Under the pieces are notes generated by a model. It worked only from the letters and a program-made list of their open reading frames with translations. It was not told where the DNA came from and made no database searches. A stretch of 64,000 nt of DNA from NCBI GenBank assembly GCA_033795365.1, contig JARYGU010000001.1:783477-847476 (forward strand), written 5' to 3'. Position numbers and translations under genes: made by a program. The stretch's first letter is position 1. Each line of letters opens with the position of its first letter. Positions 17,565 through 27,852 of the stretch are shown piece after piece. Origin of the DNA: JARYGU01 sp033795365 (GTDB lineage Bacteria; Pseudomonadota; Alphaproteobacteria; Rhizobiales; Rhizobiaceae).

Positions 17565-19670
17565 CTATCCGGCCCGCAGGAAGCGGATCGCTTCATCGCG
17601 TCTGTAGAGATAGAGAAGTGTCCGCAAGGCCTTGCCCCGCTCGCTCACGAGTTCCGGGTCGCGCTCGACGGTATAGGCTGCGTCCTTTCGGGCGACCTCC
17701 AATAGGTCGCCATGCGCTTCCAGGCTGGCGATAAGAAAGCCCGGCGTGCCGGATTGACGCGTGCCGAGCAATTCGCCTTCGCCGCGCAGCTTCAAATCCT
17801 CCTCCGCGATGCGGAAGCCGTCCTCCGTTTCACGAAGGATGGAGAGCCGCGCCCGGCCCGTTTCGCTGAGCGGTCCCTTGTAGAGGAGAATGCAGGTCGA
17901 AGCCTCTTCGCCGCGGCCGACGCGTCCGCGAAGCTGGTGAAGCTGCGCAAGGCCGAAACGCTCGGCATGCTCGATCACCATGATCGAGGCATCCGGAACA
18001 TCGACCCCGACTTCCACTACGGTCGTCGCGACCAGCAGTCGCGTCTCGCCGTTCTTGAAGGCGAGCATGGCGGCGTCCTTTTCCGTGCCGCTCATCCGGC
18101 CGTGGACGAGACCCGCGTCTCTGCCGAAAACCGCCGCAAGCGTGGCATGACGCTCCTCGGCGGACATCAGATCCGTTTCCTCCGATTCCTCCACCAGCGG
18201 GCAGATCCAATAGGCCTTCTTGCCCTCCGAAAGGGCCGCTCTCAGGCGATCGACGATCTCGCCGGTACGCTCGGAGGGAACTGTGACCGTCTGGATCGGC
18301 TTGCGGCCGGCCGGTTTCTCCGTGAGTTTCGACACATCCATATCGCCGAAGGCGGCGAGCACCAGCGTGCGCGGAATGGGCGTCGCGGTCATCACCAACA
18401 TATGCGGAGAGATGCCCTTCGCCGTCAGCCTCAGGCGCTGGTGCACGCCGAAGCGATGCTGCTCGTCCACGACGGCGAGCACGAGGTCGCGATAGTTGAC
18501 GTTGTCCTGGAAAAGCGCATGCGTACCGATGACGATCTGGGTCTCGCCGGAGGCGATGCGCCCGAGGATCGCATCGCGCTCCCGCCCTTTAGTGCGCCCC
18601 GTCAGGACGTCGATCGTGACGCCGGCGGGAGCGGCCATCTTCGACAGTGTCGAGAAATGCTGCCGCGCCAGGATTTCGGTCGGTGCCATCAGCACCGCCT
18701 GGCCCCCGGATTCGACGGCTGCCAGCATCGCCATCAGCGCCACCGCGGTCTTGCCGGCGCCGACATCGCCCTGTAGCAGCCGCAGCATCCGCTGTTCTGC
18801 CGCCACATCCTTCAACACGTCGGCGATCGCTGCCGATTGGCTGTTCGTGAGCGAGAAGGGCAGGGCGTCAATGACCGGCCTGCTCAGCCGTCCCGTCGCG
18901 TTCACCGGACGACCTGCAACCTTGCGCAGACGCTGCCGCACGAGCGCGAGCGAAATCTGGCCCGCAAGAAACTCGTCATAGGCAAGGCGGCGCCGGGCGG
19001 GCGCCTGCGGGTCGAGATCGGTCTCGTCGCGCGGATCATGCATCCGGCGGAATGCGTCGGCGGCGGGTGCAAAACCCTGCCGGTCAAGCAGTGTCTGCTC
19101 GATCCATTCCGGGAAGTCGGGAATGCGCTCGACCGCCGCCTCGACGGCCTTTCGCAATGTCCTTGGCGCAAGGCCTGCCGTCAGGCCGTAGACGGGCTCG
19201 ACCAGCGGTAGGGTCTCGGCCTCTGCAAGGCGTACCATATAGTCGGGGTGCACCATGGAGGGGCGGCCGTTGAACCAGTCCACCTTGCCGCTGACGACCA
19301 CGGTCTCGTCGATCGGCAGTGCCTTTTCCAGCCAGTTGCCTTTCACGCGGAAGAAGGTGAGGGCCAGTTCGCCGGTCTCGTCATGAAGAAAGACCCGGTA
19401 GGGCACGTTGGATCTGCCGCCCGGCGGCGGCTGATGCCGATCGACACGCCCCGTGATGGTCACGATCGTACCCTGCGGCGCACGGGCGATGCCCGGTTGC
19501 TGCCGCCGATCGATCAGATTGTGAGGCTTATGGAAGACGAGGTCGACGACCCGGCAATCCTCGATGCTTTCGCGGCCGAGCAGCTTGGCAAAGAGCTCCC
19601 CGAGCTTCGGGCCGATACCGGGAAGCGTGGAAAGCGGAGAGAACAGAGGATCGAGAATGGCCGGACGCAT
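17565..19670 (-). CDS. recG: ATP-dependent DNA helicase RecG
   Basis: Remodels stalled replication forks and branched DNA. The 701 residues hold the N-terminal wedge/OB region (LPGIGPKLGELFAKLL early; EPVYGLTAGL), helicase motif I GDVGAGKTAVALMAML, the DEQH box VVDEQHRFG, motif III MTATPIPRTL, motif VI-like QLRGRVGRG and the TRG/QxxR region RQSGTPGF. The ATG at 19670 is chosen because homologous sequence starts there (MRPAILDPLF); the frame is open upstream without family similarity. It is divergent from sdhE-mfd. Confidence 0.97.
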   Translation of the reverse strand: MRPAILDPLFSPLSTLPGIGPKLGELFAKLLGRESIEDCRVVDLVFHKPHNLIDRRQQPGIARAPQGTIVTITGRVDRHQPPPGGRSNVPYRVFLHDETGELALTFFRVKGNWLEKALPIDETVVVSGKVDWFNGRPSMVHPDYMVRLAEAETLPLVEPVYGLTAGLAPRTLRKAVEAAVERIPDFPEWIEQTLLDRQGFAPAADAFRRMHDPRDETDLDPQAPARRRLAYDEFLAGQISLALVRQRLRKVAGRPVNATGRLSRPVIDALPFSLTNSQSAAIADVLKDVAAEQRMLRLLQGDVGAGKTAVALMAMLAAVESGGQAVLMAPTEILARQHFSTLSKMAAPAGVTIDVLTGRTKGRERDAILGRIASGETQIVIGTHALFQDNVNYRDLVLAVVDEQHRFGVHQRLRLTAKGISPHMLVMTATPIPRTLVLAAFGDMDVSKLTEKPAGRKPIQTVTVPSERTGEIVDRLRAALSEGKKAYWICPLVEESEETDLMSAEERHATLAAVFGRDAGLVHGRMSGTEKDAAMLAFKNGETRLLVATTVVEVGVDVPDASIMVIEHAERFGLAQLHQLRGRVGRGEEASTCILLYKGPLSETGRARLSILRETEDGFRIAEEDLKLRGEGELLGTRQSGTPGFLIASLEAHGDLLEVARKDAAYTVERDPELVSERGKALRTLLYLYRRDEAIRFLRAG

Positions 19671-19823
19671 GGCGCGCAAAATGCGCCGGAGATTAGGGCT
19701 TTGGCAAGGCTGACAATTCTCTTTCGTCGGTCTATAGAAGCGCCGAACGGATTTCGGCTTCGGCTTACGTCTCCATCGCCTTGACAGGCGTTTCACTTCA
19801 TATCGCAGGAAAGGCCCTGGATC

Positions 19824-20141
19824 ATGACCGGAACCACGCGCTCCAGCGCCGATATCGATCCACGTCGCAAACGTATCCTCTTCCGTTGCTGGCATCGCGG
19901 CATCCGGGAAATGGATCTCGTGCTGGGCGCTTTCGCCGACGCCGAAATCACCGTGCTCTCGGGCGCGGAGCTGGATGAGCTGGAAGCGATCATGGCCGAG
20001 GACGATGCCGATCTCGTCAAGTGGGTGACGGGCGAAAAACCTGTTCCAGAACGCTTCCGCAGCGGGCTTTTCTCACGCATAGCGGCCTACAAGCCTGCTT
20101 TCGCGTCCGCTGATGCGACGAAAGGCGACGGCAAGGGATGA
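19824..20141 (+). CDS. sdhE: FAD assembly factor SdhE (succinate dehydrogenase flavinylation factor)
   Basis: Promotes covalent attachment of FAD to SdhA. The 105-residue protein carries the signature RGIREMDL near residue 25 (RGxxE motif) in a small helical fold, with the family-typical LVKWVTGEKPVP. It sits directly before mfd with an ATGA overlap, far from the sdh genes, as commonly in Rhizobiales. Confidence 0.93.
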   Translation: MTGTTRSSADIDPRRKRILFRCWHRGIREMDLVLGAFADAEITVLSGAELDELEAIMAEDDADLVKWVTGEKPVPERFRSGLFSRIAAYKPAFASADATKGDGKG

Positions 20142-23100
20142 TATCCGGATTCGACCCGCAATCATTGGAATCCGACGGCCGCGCCGTCACGATCGGCCCG
20201 GTGCCTTCCGGCCTCGAGCCGCTGCTGCTTGCCGAGATCGCCCGAAAAGAGGGGCCGGTCGCCTTCGTCATGTCCGACGGCCAGCGAATTCCGGACCTCG
20301 AACAGATGCTCGGCTTCGCCGCTCCCGACATTCCGGTGCTGACGCTTCCCGGCTGGGACTGTTTGCCCTATGACCGGGTTTCGCCCAGCGCGGACGTCTC
20401 GGCGCGACGGCTCTCGGCGCTCTCCGCCCTGATCACGCATGCCCGCAAGCCCCATCCGGCGATCGTGCTCGTCACGGTCAACGCGATGCTGCAGAAGACG
20501 GCGCCAAGGCCGGTAATCGAAAGCCTCGCCTTCTCGGCAAGGCCCGGCAATCAGATCCGCATGGACGACATCGCGGCGCGATTGGGGATGAACGGCTTCG
20601 AGCGCGTCGCGACCGTGCGCGAAGTCGGCGAATATGCGGTACGCGGCGGCATTCTGGACGTTTTCGTGCCCGGAAACGCGGAGCCGGTGCGGCTCGATTT
20701 CTTCGGAGACACGCTGGAGAGCATCCGTTCCTTCGACCCGGCAAGCCAGCGTACGACCGGGCAGGCGCGTTCCCTCGACCTCAACCCGATGAGCGAGGTG
20801 ACGCTGACGCCGGACACGATCAGCCGCTTCCGCACGAATTACCTCTCGCTCTTCGGCGCGGCGACGCGTGACGACGCCCTTTACCAGGCGGTCTCCGAGG
20901 GGCGGCGCTATGCCGGCATGGAGCATTGGCTTCCGCTCTTTTACGACGGGCTCGAAACGACCTTCGACTATCTGGAAGGTTTTCGCATCGTCACCGACCA
21001 TACGGCGCGTGAAGCGGCGGCCGAACGGTCCAAGCTGGTCCGCGACTATTACGAGGCGCGGCAGAACGCCTCCACTCCCGGCAAAAGCCAGGTCGCGCAG
21101 GCCGCACCCTACAAGCCGGTTCCGCCCGGCCAGCTTTATCTCGACGCCGAACGCTTCGGCGCGGCACTCGATGAGCTGAGCGCGGTGCGCCTGTCGCCGT
21201 TCAACGAGCACGAAGGCGAAGCGCGCCGCGTCGTAACCGTCGATGCGCGTCAGGGCATGCGATGGGCGCGCACGGCAGGCGAGGGCGAGCGCCCGGACGA
21301 CGCGCGCGTCAACGTGTTCGACCAGGCGGTGAAGCATATCGCGGAACGGCGATCGGCCGGCGACAAGGTGTTGATCACCGGCTGGTCCGAAGGTTCGCTG
21401 GACCGGCTGCTGCAGGTGCTTGCCGAGCACGGGCTCGGCAATGTGGTGCCGGTAAGGGATTTCGCCGAACTGGCGAGGCTCAAGGCCGGCGAGGCGGGCT
21501 CCGCCGTGCTCAGCCTCGAAAGCGGCTTCGAGACCGGGAAAATCGTCGTCATCGGCGAACAGGATATCCTCGGCGACCGGATGGTTCGCCGCTCGAAACG
21601 CCGCAAGCGGGGCGCCGATTTCATTACCGAAGTCGCCGGACTGGACGAAGGCTCGATCGTCGTCCACGCCGAGCACGGCATCGGCCGTTTTGTCGGCCTG
21701 CGCACTATCGAGGCGGCGGGAGCGCCGCATGCCTGTCTCGAACTCGTCTATGCCGACGATGCGAAGCTGTTCCTCCCGGTCGAGAACATAGACCTTCTCT
21801 CGCGCTACGGCGCGGAAGGCAGCGATGCGATCCTCGACAAGCTCGGCGGCGTGGCCTGGCAGGCACGTAAGGCGAAGCTGAAGAAGCGCCTGCTCGACAT
21901 GGCGAACGGGCTGATCCAGATCGCGGCTGCCCGTCTCGTTCGTCACGCCCCGGCGCTGGCGGCACCGGACGGCATCTACGACGAATTTTCGGCGCGTTTC
22001 CCCTATGAAGAGACGGACGACCAGGCGAATGCCATCGACGCCGTGCGCGAGGATCTTGCCGCCGGGCGTCCGATGGACCGGCTGGTCTGCGGCGATGTCG
22101 GCTTCGGAAAGACCGAGGTGGCGCTGCGTGCCGCCTTCATCGCCGCGATGAACGGCGTGCAGGTCGCCGTCGTCGTCCCGACGACGTTGCTGTCGCGCCA
22201 GCATTTCAAGACATTCTCCGACCGGTTCCGCGGGCTTCCGGTTCGCGTCCAGCAGGCTTCTCGGCTTGTCGGTTCGAAGGATCTGGCACTGACGAAGAAG
22301 GAGGTGGCGGAAGGAAAAACCGATATCGTCGTCGGAACGCACGCCCTTCTCGGCAGCTCGATCAAGTTCGCCAATCTTGGTCTTCTGATCATCGACGAGG
22401 AGCAGCATTTCGGCGTCAAACACAAGGAGCGGCTGAAGGAGCTGAAGAGCGACGTGCATGTGCTGACGCTGTCGGCAACGCCCATTCCGCGCACGCTGCA
22501 GCTTGCCATGACGGGCGTTCGCGAGCTTTCCTTGATCACCACCCCGCCGGTCGACCGGATGGCGGTGCGCACCTTCATCTCGCCCTTCGATCCGCTGGTG
22601 ATCCGCGAAACGCTGATGCGCGAGCATTATCGCGGCGGACAAAGCTTTTATGTCTGCCCGCGGTTGAGCGATCTCTCGGAAATCCACGATTTCCTGAAAT
22701 CGGACGTGCCGGAGCTGAAGGTGGCCGTCGCTCACGGGCAGATGCCGGCAACCGAGCTCGAGGACATCATGAATGCCTTCTACGAGGGCCGTTACGACGT
22801 CCTGCTATCGACGACCATCGTCGAATCCGGTCTCGACGTGCCGACCGCCAATACGATGATCATCCATCGCGCCGACATGTTCGGCCTGGCGCAGCTCTAC
22901 CAGCTTCGCGGACGTGTCGGCCGCTCGAAGGTGCGCGCCTTCGCGCTCTTCACCCTGCCCGTCAACAAGAAACTGACGGGAACGGCGGAACGACGCCTCA
23001 AGGTTCTGCAGTCGCTCGACACGCTCGGCGCCGGCTTCCAGCTCGCCAGCCACGATCTCGACATCCGCGGAGCGGGCAACCTTCTCGGCGAGGAGCAATC

Positions 23101-23650
23101 CGGACATATCAAGGAGGTCGGTTTCGAGCTTTACCAGCAGATGCTGGAAGAGGCCGTTGCCGAGATCAGGGACGAGGAGATTGCCGATACGGGCTGGTCG
23201 CCGCAGATTTCCGTCGGTACGCCGGTCATGATTCCGGACGACTACGTTCCCGACCTGCATCTGCGCCTCGGCCTCTACCGGAGGCTCGGCGAGATCACGG
23301 AGCTCTCGGATATCGACGCATTCGGCGCGGAGCTGATCGACCGTTTCGGTCCGCTGCCGCAGGAAGTGCAGCATCTCCTGAAGATCGTCTACATCAAGTC
23401 GCTCTGCCGCATCGCCAATGTCGAGAAGCTCGATGCCGGCCCCAAGGGCGTCGTTGTCCAGTTCCGCAACAAGGAGTTTCCCAATCCGGCCGCGCTCGTC
23501 GGTTTTATCGCCAAGCAGGGAACGCTGGCGAAGATCCGTCCCGACCAGAGCTTGTTCCTCGCGCGCGACTATCCGACGCCGGAAAAGCGCCTGACGGGGG
23601 CAGCGCAGGTCATGACCCAGCTTGCGAAGCTGGCGAAGGAGGGCGCCTGA
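20138..23650 (+). CDS. mfd: Transcription-repair coupling factor Mfd
   Basis: Removes RNA polymerase stalled at lesions and recruits UvrA. The 1170 residues show the UvrB-homology N-terminal region, the RNA-polymerase-interacting CarD-like domain (DFITEVAGLDEGSIVVHAEHG precursor region around residue 500), RecG-like helicase motifs (GDVGFGKTEVAL, IIDEEQHFGV, SATPIPRTLQLA) and the C-terminal TRCF domain. Length is normal. Its start overlaps sdhE, so the two are translationally coupled. Confidence 0.97.
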   Translation: MISGFDPQSLESDGRAVTIGPVPSGLEPLLLAEIARKEGPVAFVMSDGQRIPDLEQMLGFAAPDIPVLTLPGWDCLPYDRVSPSADVSARRLSALSALITHARKPHPAIVLVTVNAMLQKTAPRPVIESLAFSARPGNQIRMDDIAARLGMNGFERVATVREVGEYAVRGGILDVFVPGNAEPVRLDFFGDTLESIRSFDPASQRTTGQARSLDLNPMSEVTLTPDTISRFRTNYLSLFGAATRDDALYQAVSEGRRYAGMEHWLPLFYDGLETTFDYLEGFRIVTDHTAREAAAERSKLVRDYYEARQNASTPGKSQVAQAAPYKPVPPGQLYLDAERFGAALDELSAVRLSPFNEHEGEARRVVTVDARQGMRWARTAGEGERPDDARVNVFDQAVKHIAERRSAGDKVLITGWSEGSLDRLLQVLAEHGLGNVVPVRDFAELARLKAGEAGSAVLSLESGFETGKIVVIGEQDILGDRMVRRSKRRKRGADFITEVAGLDEGSIVVHAEHGIGRFVGLRTIEAAGAPHACLELVYADDAKLFLPVENIDLLSRYGAEGSDAILDKLGGVAWQARKAKLKKRLLDMANGLIQIAAARLVRHAPALAAPDGIYDEFSARFPYEETDDQANAIDAVREDLAAGRPMDRLVCGDVGFGKTEVALRAAFIAAMNGVQVAVVVPTTLLSRQHFKTFSDRFRGLPVRVQQASRLVGSKDLALTKKEVAEGKTDIVVGTHALLGSSIKFANLGLLIIDEEQHFGVKHKERLKELKSDVHVLTLSATPIPRTLQLAMTGVRELSLITTPPVDRMAVRTFISPFDPLVIRETLMREHYRGGQSFYVCPRLSDLSEIHDFLKSDVPELKVAVAHGQMPATELEDIMNAFYEGRYDVLLSTTIVESGLDVPTANTMIIHRADMFGLAQLYQLRGRVGRSKVRAFALFTLPVNKKLTGTAERRLKVLQSLDTLGAGFQLASHDLDIRGAGNLLGEEQSGHIKEVGFELYQQMLEEAVAEIRDEEIADTGWSPQISVGTPVMIPDDYVPDLHLRLGLYRRLGEITELSDIDAFGAELIDRFGPLPQEVQHLLKIVYIKSLCRIANVEKLDAGPKGVVVQFRNKEFPNPAALVGFIAKQGTLAKIRPDQSLFLARDYPTPEKRLTGAAQVMTQLAKLAKEGA

Positions 23651-23746
23651 TGCGTGTCGGGCTAAAATGCGCGGTGGTTCGCGAAAAGGACATGCATAAA
23701 ACAAAGGCTTGAAGCGCGGAAAGCGAAGCTGGAAGATCGCGATGCC

Positions 23747-24427
23747 TCAAGAACGGGGCTCTGGGGCTTCCGCTTCCTGCTGCCTGAGTTCCACGATCTC
23801 GCGAAGTGCACCGGTCAATACGTCGACCGACTGCGCGCCCATGACGGCATATTTGTTGTCCAGGATGAAGCACGGCACGCCGGTGATGCCCATTTCGCGC
23901 GCCATGCCGATCTCTTCCTTCACGGAATCGATATCGGCACCGGCGGCAAAGAGGGCTTCGACCACCTTTCTGTCCATTCCCGCCTCTTCGGCGATATCGA
24001 GGAGAACGGTGCGGTCGCCTATGTTCCGGCCCTGTTCGAAATTCGCCTTGAAGAGAAGCCCGGTCGCTTTCTGCTGGATGTCGTGGCCTTCTATCATCGC
24101 CCAGCGGATGAGGCGATGGGCGTCGAGCGTGTTCGGACTGATTGTCACGGCATCGAAATCGAAGTCGATCCCGACTTCCCGGCCGAGTTCGGCCAGCATC
24201 CGATGCGCTTTCTCAACCGCCTCCTCGCCTCCGAGCTTTGCCACAAGGTGCTTCTTGTGGTCGACGCCCTCGGGCGGCATGTCGGGATTGAGCTGGTAAG
24301 GCCGGAAGGTGATGGATACCGCCATTTCGTCGGCAACATTGCCCACAGCCTGCTCAAGCCGCTTCTTGCCGAGGTAGCACCAGGGGCAGACAACGTCGGA
24401 GACGACATCGATCGTCACTGTTTCCAT
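23747..24427 (-). CDS. DsbA-family oxidoreductase, FrnE-like
   Basis: A 226-residue thioredoxin-fold protein with the active-site motif CPWC at residues 14-17 and the conserved cis-Pro loop GITGVPCF. There is no signal peptide, which fits the cytoplasmic FrnE group (also annotated 2-hydroxychromene-2-carboxylate isomerase/DsbA). The substrate is unknown. It lies 117 bp downstream of the solute-binding protein gene on the same strand; a functional link is not evident. Confidence 0.87.
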   Translation of the reverse strand: METVTIDVVSDVVCPWCYLGKKRLEQAVGNVADEMAVSITFRPYQLNPDMPPEGVDHKKHLVAKLGGEEAVEKAHRMLAELGREVGIDFDFDAVTISPNTLDAHRLIRWAMIEGHDIQQKATGLLFKANFEQGRNIGDRTVLLDIAEEAGMDRKVVEALFAAGADIDSVKEEIGMAREMGITGVPCFILDNKYAVMGAQSVDVLTGALREIVELRQQEAEAPEPRS

Positions 24428-24544
24428 CGGCGCTTTCCTTTCATGTTCCGGCGATCTTCAGGCTGTCAGCCGGATGGAGGACGGGTGTCCCCCGGTCAAT
24501 GCGCCATCTTCAGTTAACCATTACTTTCGCGCGGTGACCACATT

Positions 24545-26362
24545 TTACTGCGCCCGTTCGTCCCACCATGTGGGAAACTGGTAGCCATAGAGGGACATGG
24601 CCTCGGGCCGCCCGATATGCTTCCAGCGCGCCACCCACTGTTCCCCAAGGTGATAGAGCGGAACGACATAGTGCCCGGAAAGCAGCATCCGGTCATGTGC
24701 CCGCACGGCAGCCTGGAAATCCTCGGCCGTGCGCGCATTCAGGATGGCATTCACCACATGATCGACATCGGGATCGGCGACGCCGGCATAATTCTCGCTT
24801 CCGTTACGCTCGCGCGAGATCGAAGCCCAGCGGCCGACCTGCTCCACGCCGGGGGAAAGGGATGACGGATAGGCTTTTATGATGACGTCGTAGTCAAAGG
24901 ATTGCGTACGGCTCTGATATTGCGAATCGTCGACGGTGCGCACCGACGCGTGGATGCCCAATGCCGAAAGGAAACGCTGATAGGCGAGCGCCAGTTTCTC
25001 CTGATCGACGTTCTGGCTCATGATTTCGAAGGTGAGCGGTCTGCCTGACGCGTCGACCATCCGGCCGCCGCGGATCGCATAGCCCGCCGCCTTCATGAGG
25101 TCGACCGCCTCGCGCAGCACCTTCCTGTCGCGCCCCGAAGCGTCGGTAACGGGCATGCGATAGGTGCCGTCGAGGATATCCGGTTCTACTCTGGATATCG
25201 ACGCTCCCAGGATTTTCCGTTCCAGTTCGCTTGCCGGCACTCCGAGAGCGGAAAGGTCGGAATTCTGCCAGTAGCTTTCGGTCCGCTTGTAGGCACCCTC
25301 GAAAAGATTCTTGTTCACCCACTGAAAATCATAGGCAAGCATAAGACCCTTGCGCAGCCTTGGATCGGCGAACATGGGGCGGCGGGTGTTGAAGACGAAA
25401 CCCAGCATTCCGGATGGCGTTTTCGGTTTGAACGTGTCCTTGAGAATGCTGCCGTTGAGCGCTGCCGGAAAATCGTAGCCACGGGTCCATTTGGTCGGGT
25501 TTCCCTCCTGATAGACATCGATTTCGCCCTTCTTGAACGCCTCGAACAGGGAGTTCTCCTGGAGGAAATATTCCACCGAGATCTCGTCGTAATTGTCGAA
25601 TCCGATCTTGGAGGGTAGGTCCTTGCCCCAGTAGTTCGGATCGCGCTCGAAGACGATCTTCTCGCCCGGACTTACCTGCTTCACCTTGTAGGGACCCGAA
25701 CCGAGGGGAATGCGAAGCGATGTCCTGTCGAAAGCCTCGATGTCGGTAGCGTGCTTGGGAAGGACCGGCGAGAGAGCAATCAGCAGCGGAGCTTCGCGAT
25801 CGGCCTTGTCGTTGAAGGTGAAACGAACGCCGCGTTCGCCGACCTTTTCCATCTTCTCCACGACCTCCAGCCTGCGGCTGAATGGGACCCGCCCCTTGTC
25901 GCGCATGAGTTCGAAGGTGAAGATCACGTCGTCGGGCGTCACCGGCTGGCCGTCCGCCCAGCGGGCATTGGGATTGAGGTTGAACTGGATAAAGGTCCGC
26001 TCGTCGTCCCATTCCACCGTTTCGGCCAGAAGGCCGTACATGCTGAAGGGCTCGTCCTGGGAGCGTTGCATCAGCGATTCGTAGACGAGATTGCCGAAGG
26101 AGGGATCCCACATGCCGCGCGCAGTCGTGCGCATGCTCTTCAGGATGAACGGATTGAGATTGTCGAAGGTGCCGACGACGCCGTAGGCGATGCGGCCTCC
26201 CTTCTTCACCTGCGGATTGACGTAGGGAAAATGCTTGTAATCGGACGGCAGGGCCGGTTCGCCATGCATGGCGATGCCGTGTACGGGCGCTGCAAAAGCA
26301 GGAGAGCCCGGAAACGCCATCATGCTGGCCAAAATCGCCGACAGAATGAATCGCAAAGACAT
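24545..26362 (-). CDS. ABC transporter periplasmic solute-binding protein, family 5 (peptide/YejA-like)
   Basis: A 605-residue SBP_bac_5 protein: cleavable signal peptide ending near SPAFA, then HGIAMHGEPALP, the FNLNPNARWADGQPVT core and GSGPYKVKQVSPG typical of the oligopeptide/microcin-type group. No permease or ATPase genes flank it, so it is an orphan binding protein. The ATG at 26362 has AAGGAG immediately adjacent, too close for normal initiation; the TTG two codons later would have a 6-base spacing and still begin before the signal helix, so the true start may be 26356. Confidence 0.88.
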   Translation of the reverse strand: MSLRFILSAILASMMAFPGSPAFAAPVHGIAMHGEPALPSDYKHFPYVNPQVKKGGRIAYGVVGTFDNLNPFILKSMRTTARGMWDPSFGNLVYESLMQRSQDEPFSMYGLLAETVEWDDERTFIQFNLNPNARWADGQPVTPDDVIFTFELMRDKGRVPFSRRLEVVEKMEKVGERGVRFTFNDKADREAPLLIALSPVLPKHATDIEAFDRTSLRIPLGSGPYKVKQVSPGEKIVFERDPNYWGKDLPSKIGFDNYDEISVEYFLQENSLFEAFKKGEIDVYQEGNPTKWTRGYDFPAALNGSILKDTFKPKTPSGMLGFVFNTRRPMFADPRLRKGLMLAYDFQWVNKNLFEGAYKRTESYWQNSDLSALGVPASELERKILGASISRVEPDILDGTYRMPVTDASGRDRKVLREAVDLMKAAGYAIRGGRMVDASGRPLTFEIMSQNVDQEKLALAYQRFLSALGIHASVRTVDDSQYQSRTQSFDYDVIIKAYPSSLSPGVEQVGRWASISRERNGSENYAGVADPDVDHVVNAILNARTAEDFQAAVRAHDRMLLSGHYVVPLYHLGEQWVARWKHIGRPEAMSLYGYQFPTWWDERAQ

Positions 26363-26623
26363 CTCCTTCGCTGGCAACAAGTGATTCCCGCTGGGTATTA
26401 TATGCTGGCGGGGAAAACCAACACCGCGAAGGGTCAAAATTCGGGCGAAGCATCGGAAAATATGCGGGGGAGGCTGGATATCCGCTACGGTGCATTGTAA
26501 CAGGAATACCCGGAACAGGGTCATGCTAATGCCTCATTTCGCGAACAGAGAGCGCACAGCTGATCAGACAACCCAGAGGGCGACGCCATCGCTCCGCACC
26601 GGACCTCAGGAGACGGAACTCTT

Positions 26624-27262
26624 ATGATCTTCAATTCCAACTTCACCAAGCGGGCCATGCTTTCCGTATTTGCGTTCTCGGTAGCGGCAAGCGCGATGCC
26701 TTCCGCTTCGCTGGCCCAGCAGCAGCCGGCCGCCGGCAATACGCCGCCGAAGGGCTGGTTCAAGGTTTGCACGAAGCAGGAAGACAACGATGTCTGCATC
26801 GTCCAGAACCTGATCACCGCCAACAGCGGTCAGCTGATCACCGCCGTCGGCCTCATCACCGTTACCGGCAAGGTGAACCGCAAATTGATGCAGGTTTCCG
26901 TTCCGAGCGCACGCCTCGTTCCATCGGGCATCCAGATGCAGATCGATGGCGGCAAGCCGCAGAAGCTCGACTATGCCATCTGCATGCCCGACAAGTGTGT
27001 TGCCGAAGTTCCGCTCACCGACCAGATGGTTGCCAGCCTGAAGAAGGGCGGCGAGGTCGTCTTCACCTCCGTCAACTTCCAGCGCGCGCCCAACCCGATC
27101 AAGATGTCTCTGGAAGGCTTTACCGGCACCTTCGACGGTGAGCCGATCGAACAGTCGAAGCTCGAGGAGCGCCAGCGCCTTTTGCAGGAAGAGATGCAGA
27201 AGAAGGCCGAAGAGGCCCGCAAGAAGCTGGAAGATGCCCAGAAGGCCGCCAAGTCGCAGTAA
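26624..27262 (+). CDS. Invasion-associated locus B (IalB) family protein
   Basis: The 212-residue exported protein has a signal peptide (cleavage near ASLAQ), the IalB core with GWFKVCTKQEDNDVC, pairs of cysteines (including CMPDKC) and a C-terminal charged coiled-coil tail rich in EEMQKKAEEARKKLED. IalB was described in Bartonella as needed for erythrocyte entry; in plant-associated and soil alphaproteobacteria the family is common and its role is unclear. Followed by a strong terminator. Confidence 0.9.
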   Translation: MIFNSNFTKRAMLSVFAFSVAASAMPSASLAQQQPAAGNTPPKGWFKVCTKQEDNDVCIVQNLITANSGQLITAVGLITVTGKVNRKLMQVSVPSARLVPSGIQMQIDGGKPQKLDYAICMPDKCVAEVPLTDQMVASLKKGGEVVFTSVNFQRAPNPIKMSLEGFTGTFDGEPIEQSKLEERQRLLQEEMQKKAEEARKKLEDAQKAAKSQ

Positions 27263-27290
27263 CGGCTTCGCGACAGCGTCTCATGAACAG

Positions 27291-27318
27291 AAAACCCGGC
27301 CTTGAAGCCGGGTTTTTC
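27291..27318. terminator. Intrinsic terminator of the IalB gene, bidirectional with hspQ
   Basis: A 10-bp perfect stem AAAACCCGGC / GCCGGGTTTT with a 6-nt loop, followed by a T-run. The A-run on the left makes it usable from the convergent hspQ side as well. Confidence 0.92.
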
Positions 27319-27353
27319 ATAGGCGCGCTCTGCCTGCCGCGGTGAGCGGGAAA

Positions 27354-27689
27354 TCAATGAAAGATGCCCGCCTCTTCCTTCCAGTGATAGTGGCCGCCTT
27401 CGCCGAGATCCATCAGCGCCCTTACCTGCGGATGGCGCATCGGCTTGCCGCTGTCGTCGGGGACGAGGTTCTGTTCCGACACATAGGCGACATATTCGCT
27501 CTCGTCGTTTTCCGCGAAAAGATGATAGAAGGGCTGATCCTTGGAAGGGCGGATTTCCGGCGGGATCGCGTTCCACCATTCCTCGGTGTTGGCGAATTCC
27601 GGGTCGACGTCGAATACCACGCCGCGGAATGGAAAAATGCGGTGGCGGACAACGTCTCCTATCGTAAATTTAGCACTTCGCATCTTCAT
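27354..27689 (-). CDS. hspQ: Heat shock protein HspQ
   Basis: A 111-residue HspQ/YccV-like protein, which in other bacteria binds hemimethylated DNA or stimulates Lon. The conserved region runs KFTIGDVVRHRIFPFRGVVF and ends with the family-typical FYHLFAENDE and YVSEQNLV. The ATG at 27689 is preceded by AAGGAAGG at good spacing; a second ATG two codons later is possible. Confidence 0.9.
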   Translation of the reverse strand: MKMRSAKFTIGDVVRHRIFPFRGVVFDVDPEFANTEEWWNAIPPEIRPSKDQPFYHLFAENDESEYVAYVSEQNLVPDDSGKPMRHPQVRALMDLGEGGHYHWKEEAGIFH

Positions 27690-27852
27690 GGCTGAGCCTT
27701 CCTTTCCCATTATATTTGGGTAGCTTCGGCAAAACATCAATAGTTAGAAAGCGGTGCCGCCCGAGGCGGTTCCCTCGCTGCCGGCAATCACCTCCATACA
27801 ACCCAAGGACGGTCCCGGCGGGGGTTTTCCGGCATGTCTGCAGTCGCAGAAA

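Noticed and set aside
20162..22735. 857-codon open frame on the minus strand
   Set aside because: It is the antisense shadow of mfd; high GC removes stops. The amino-acid composition (many Arg, His, Glu) is typical of shadow frames.
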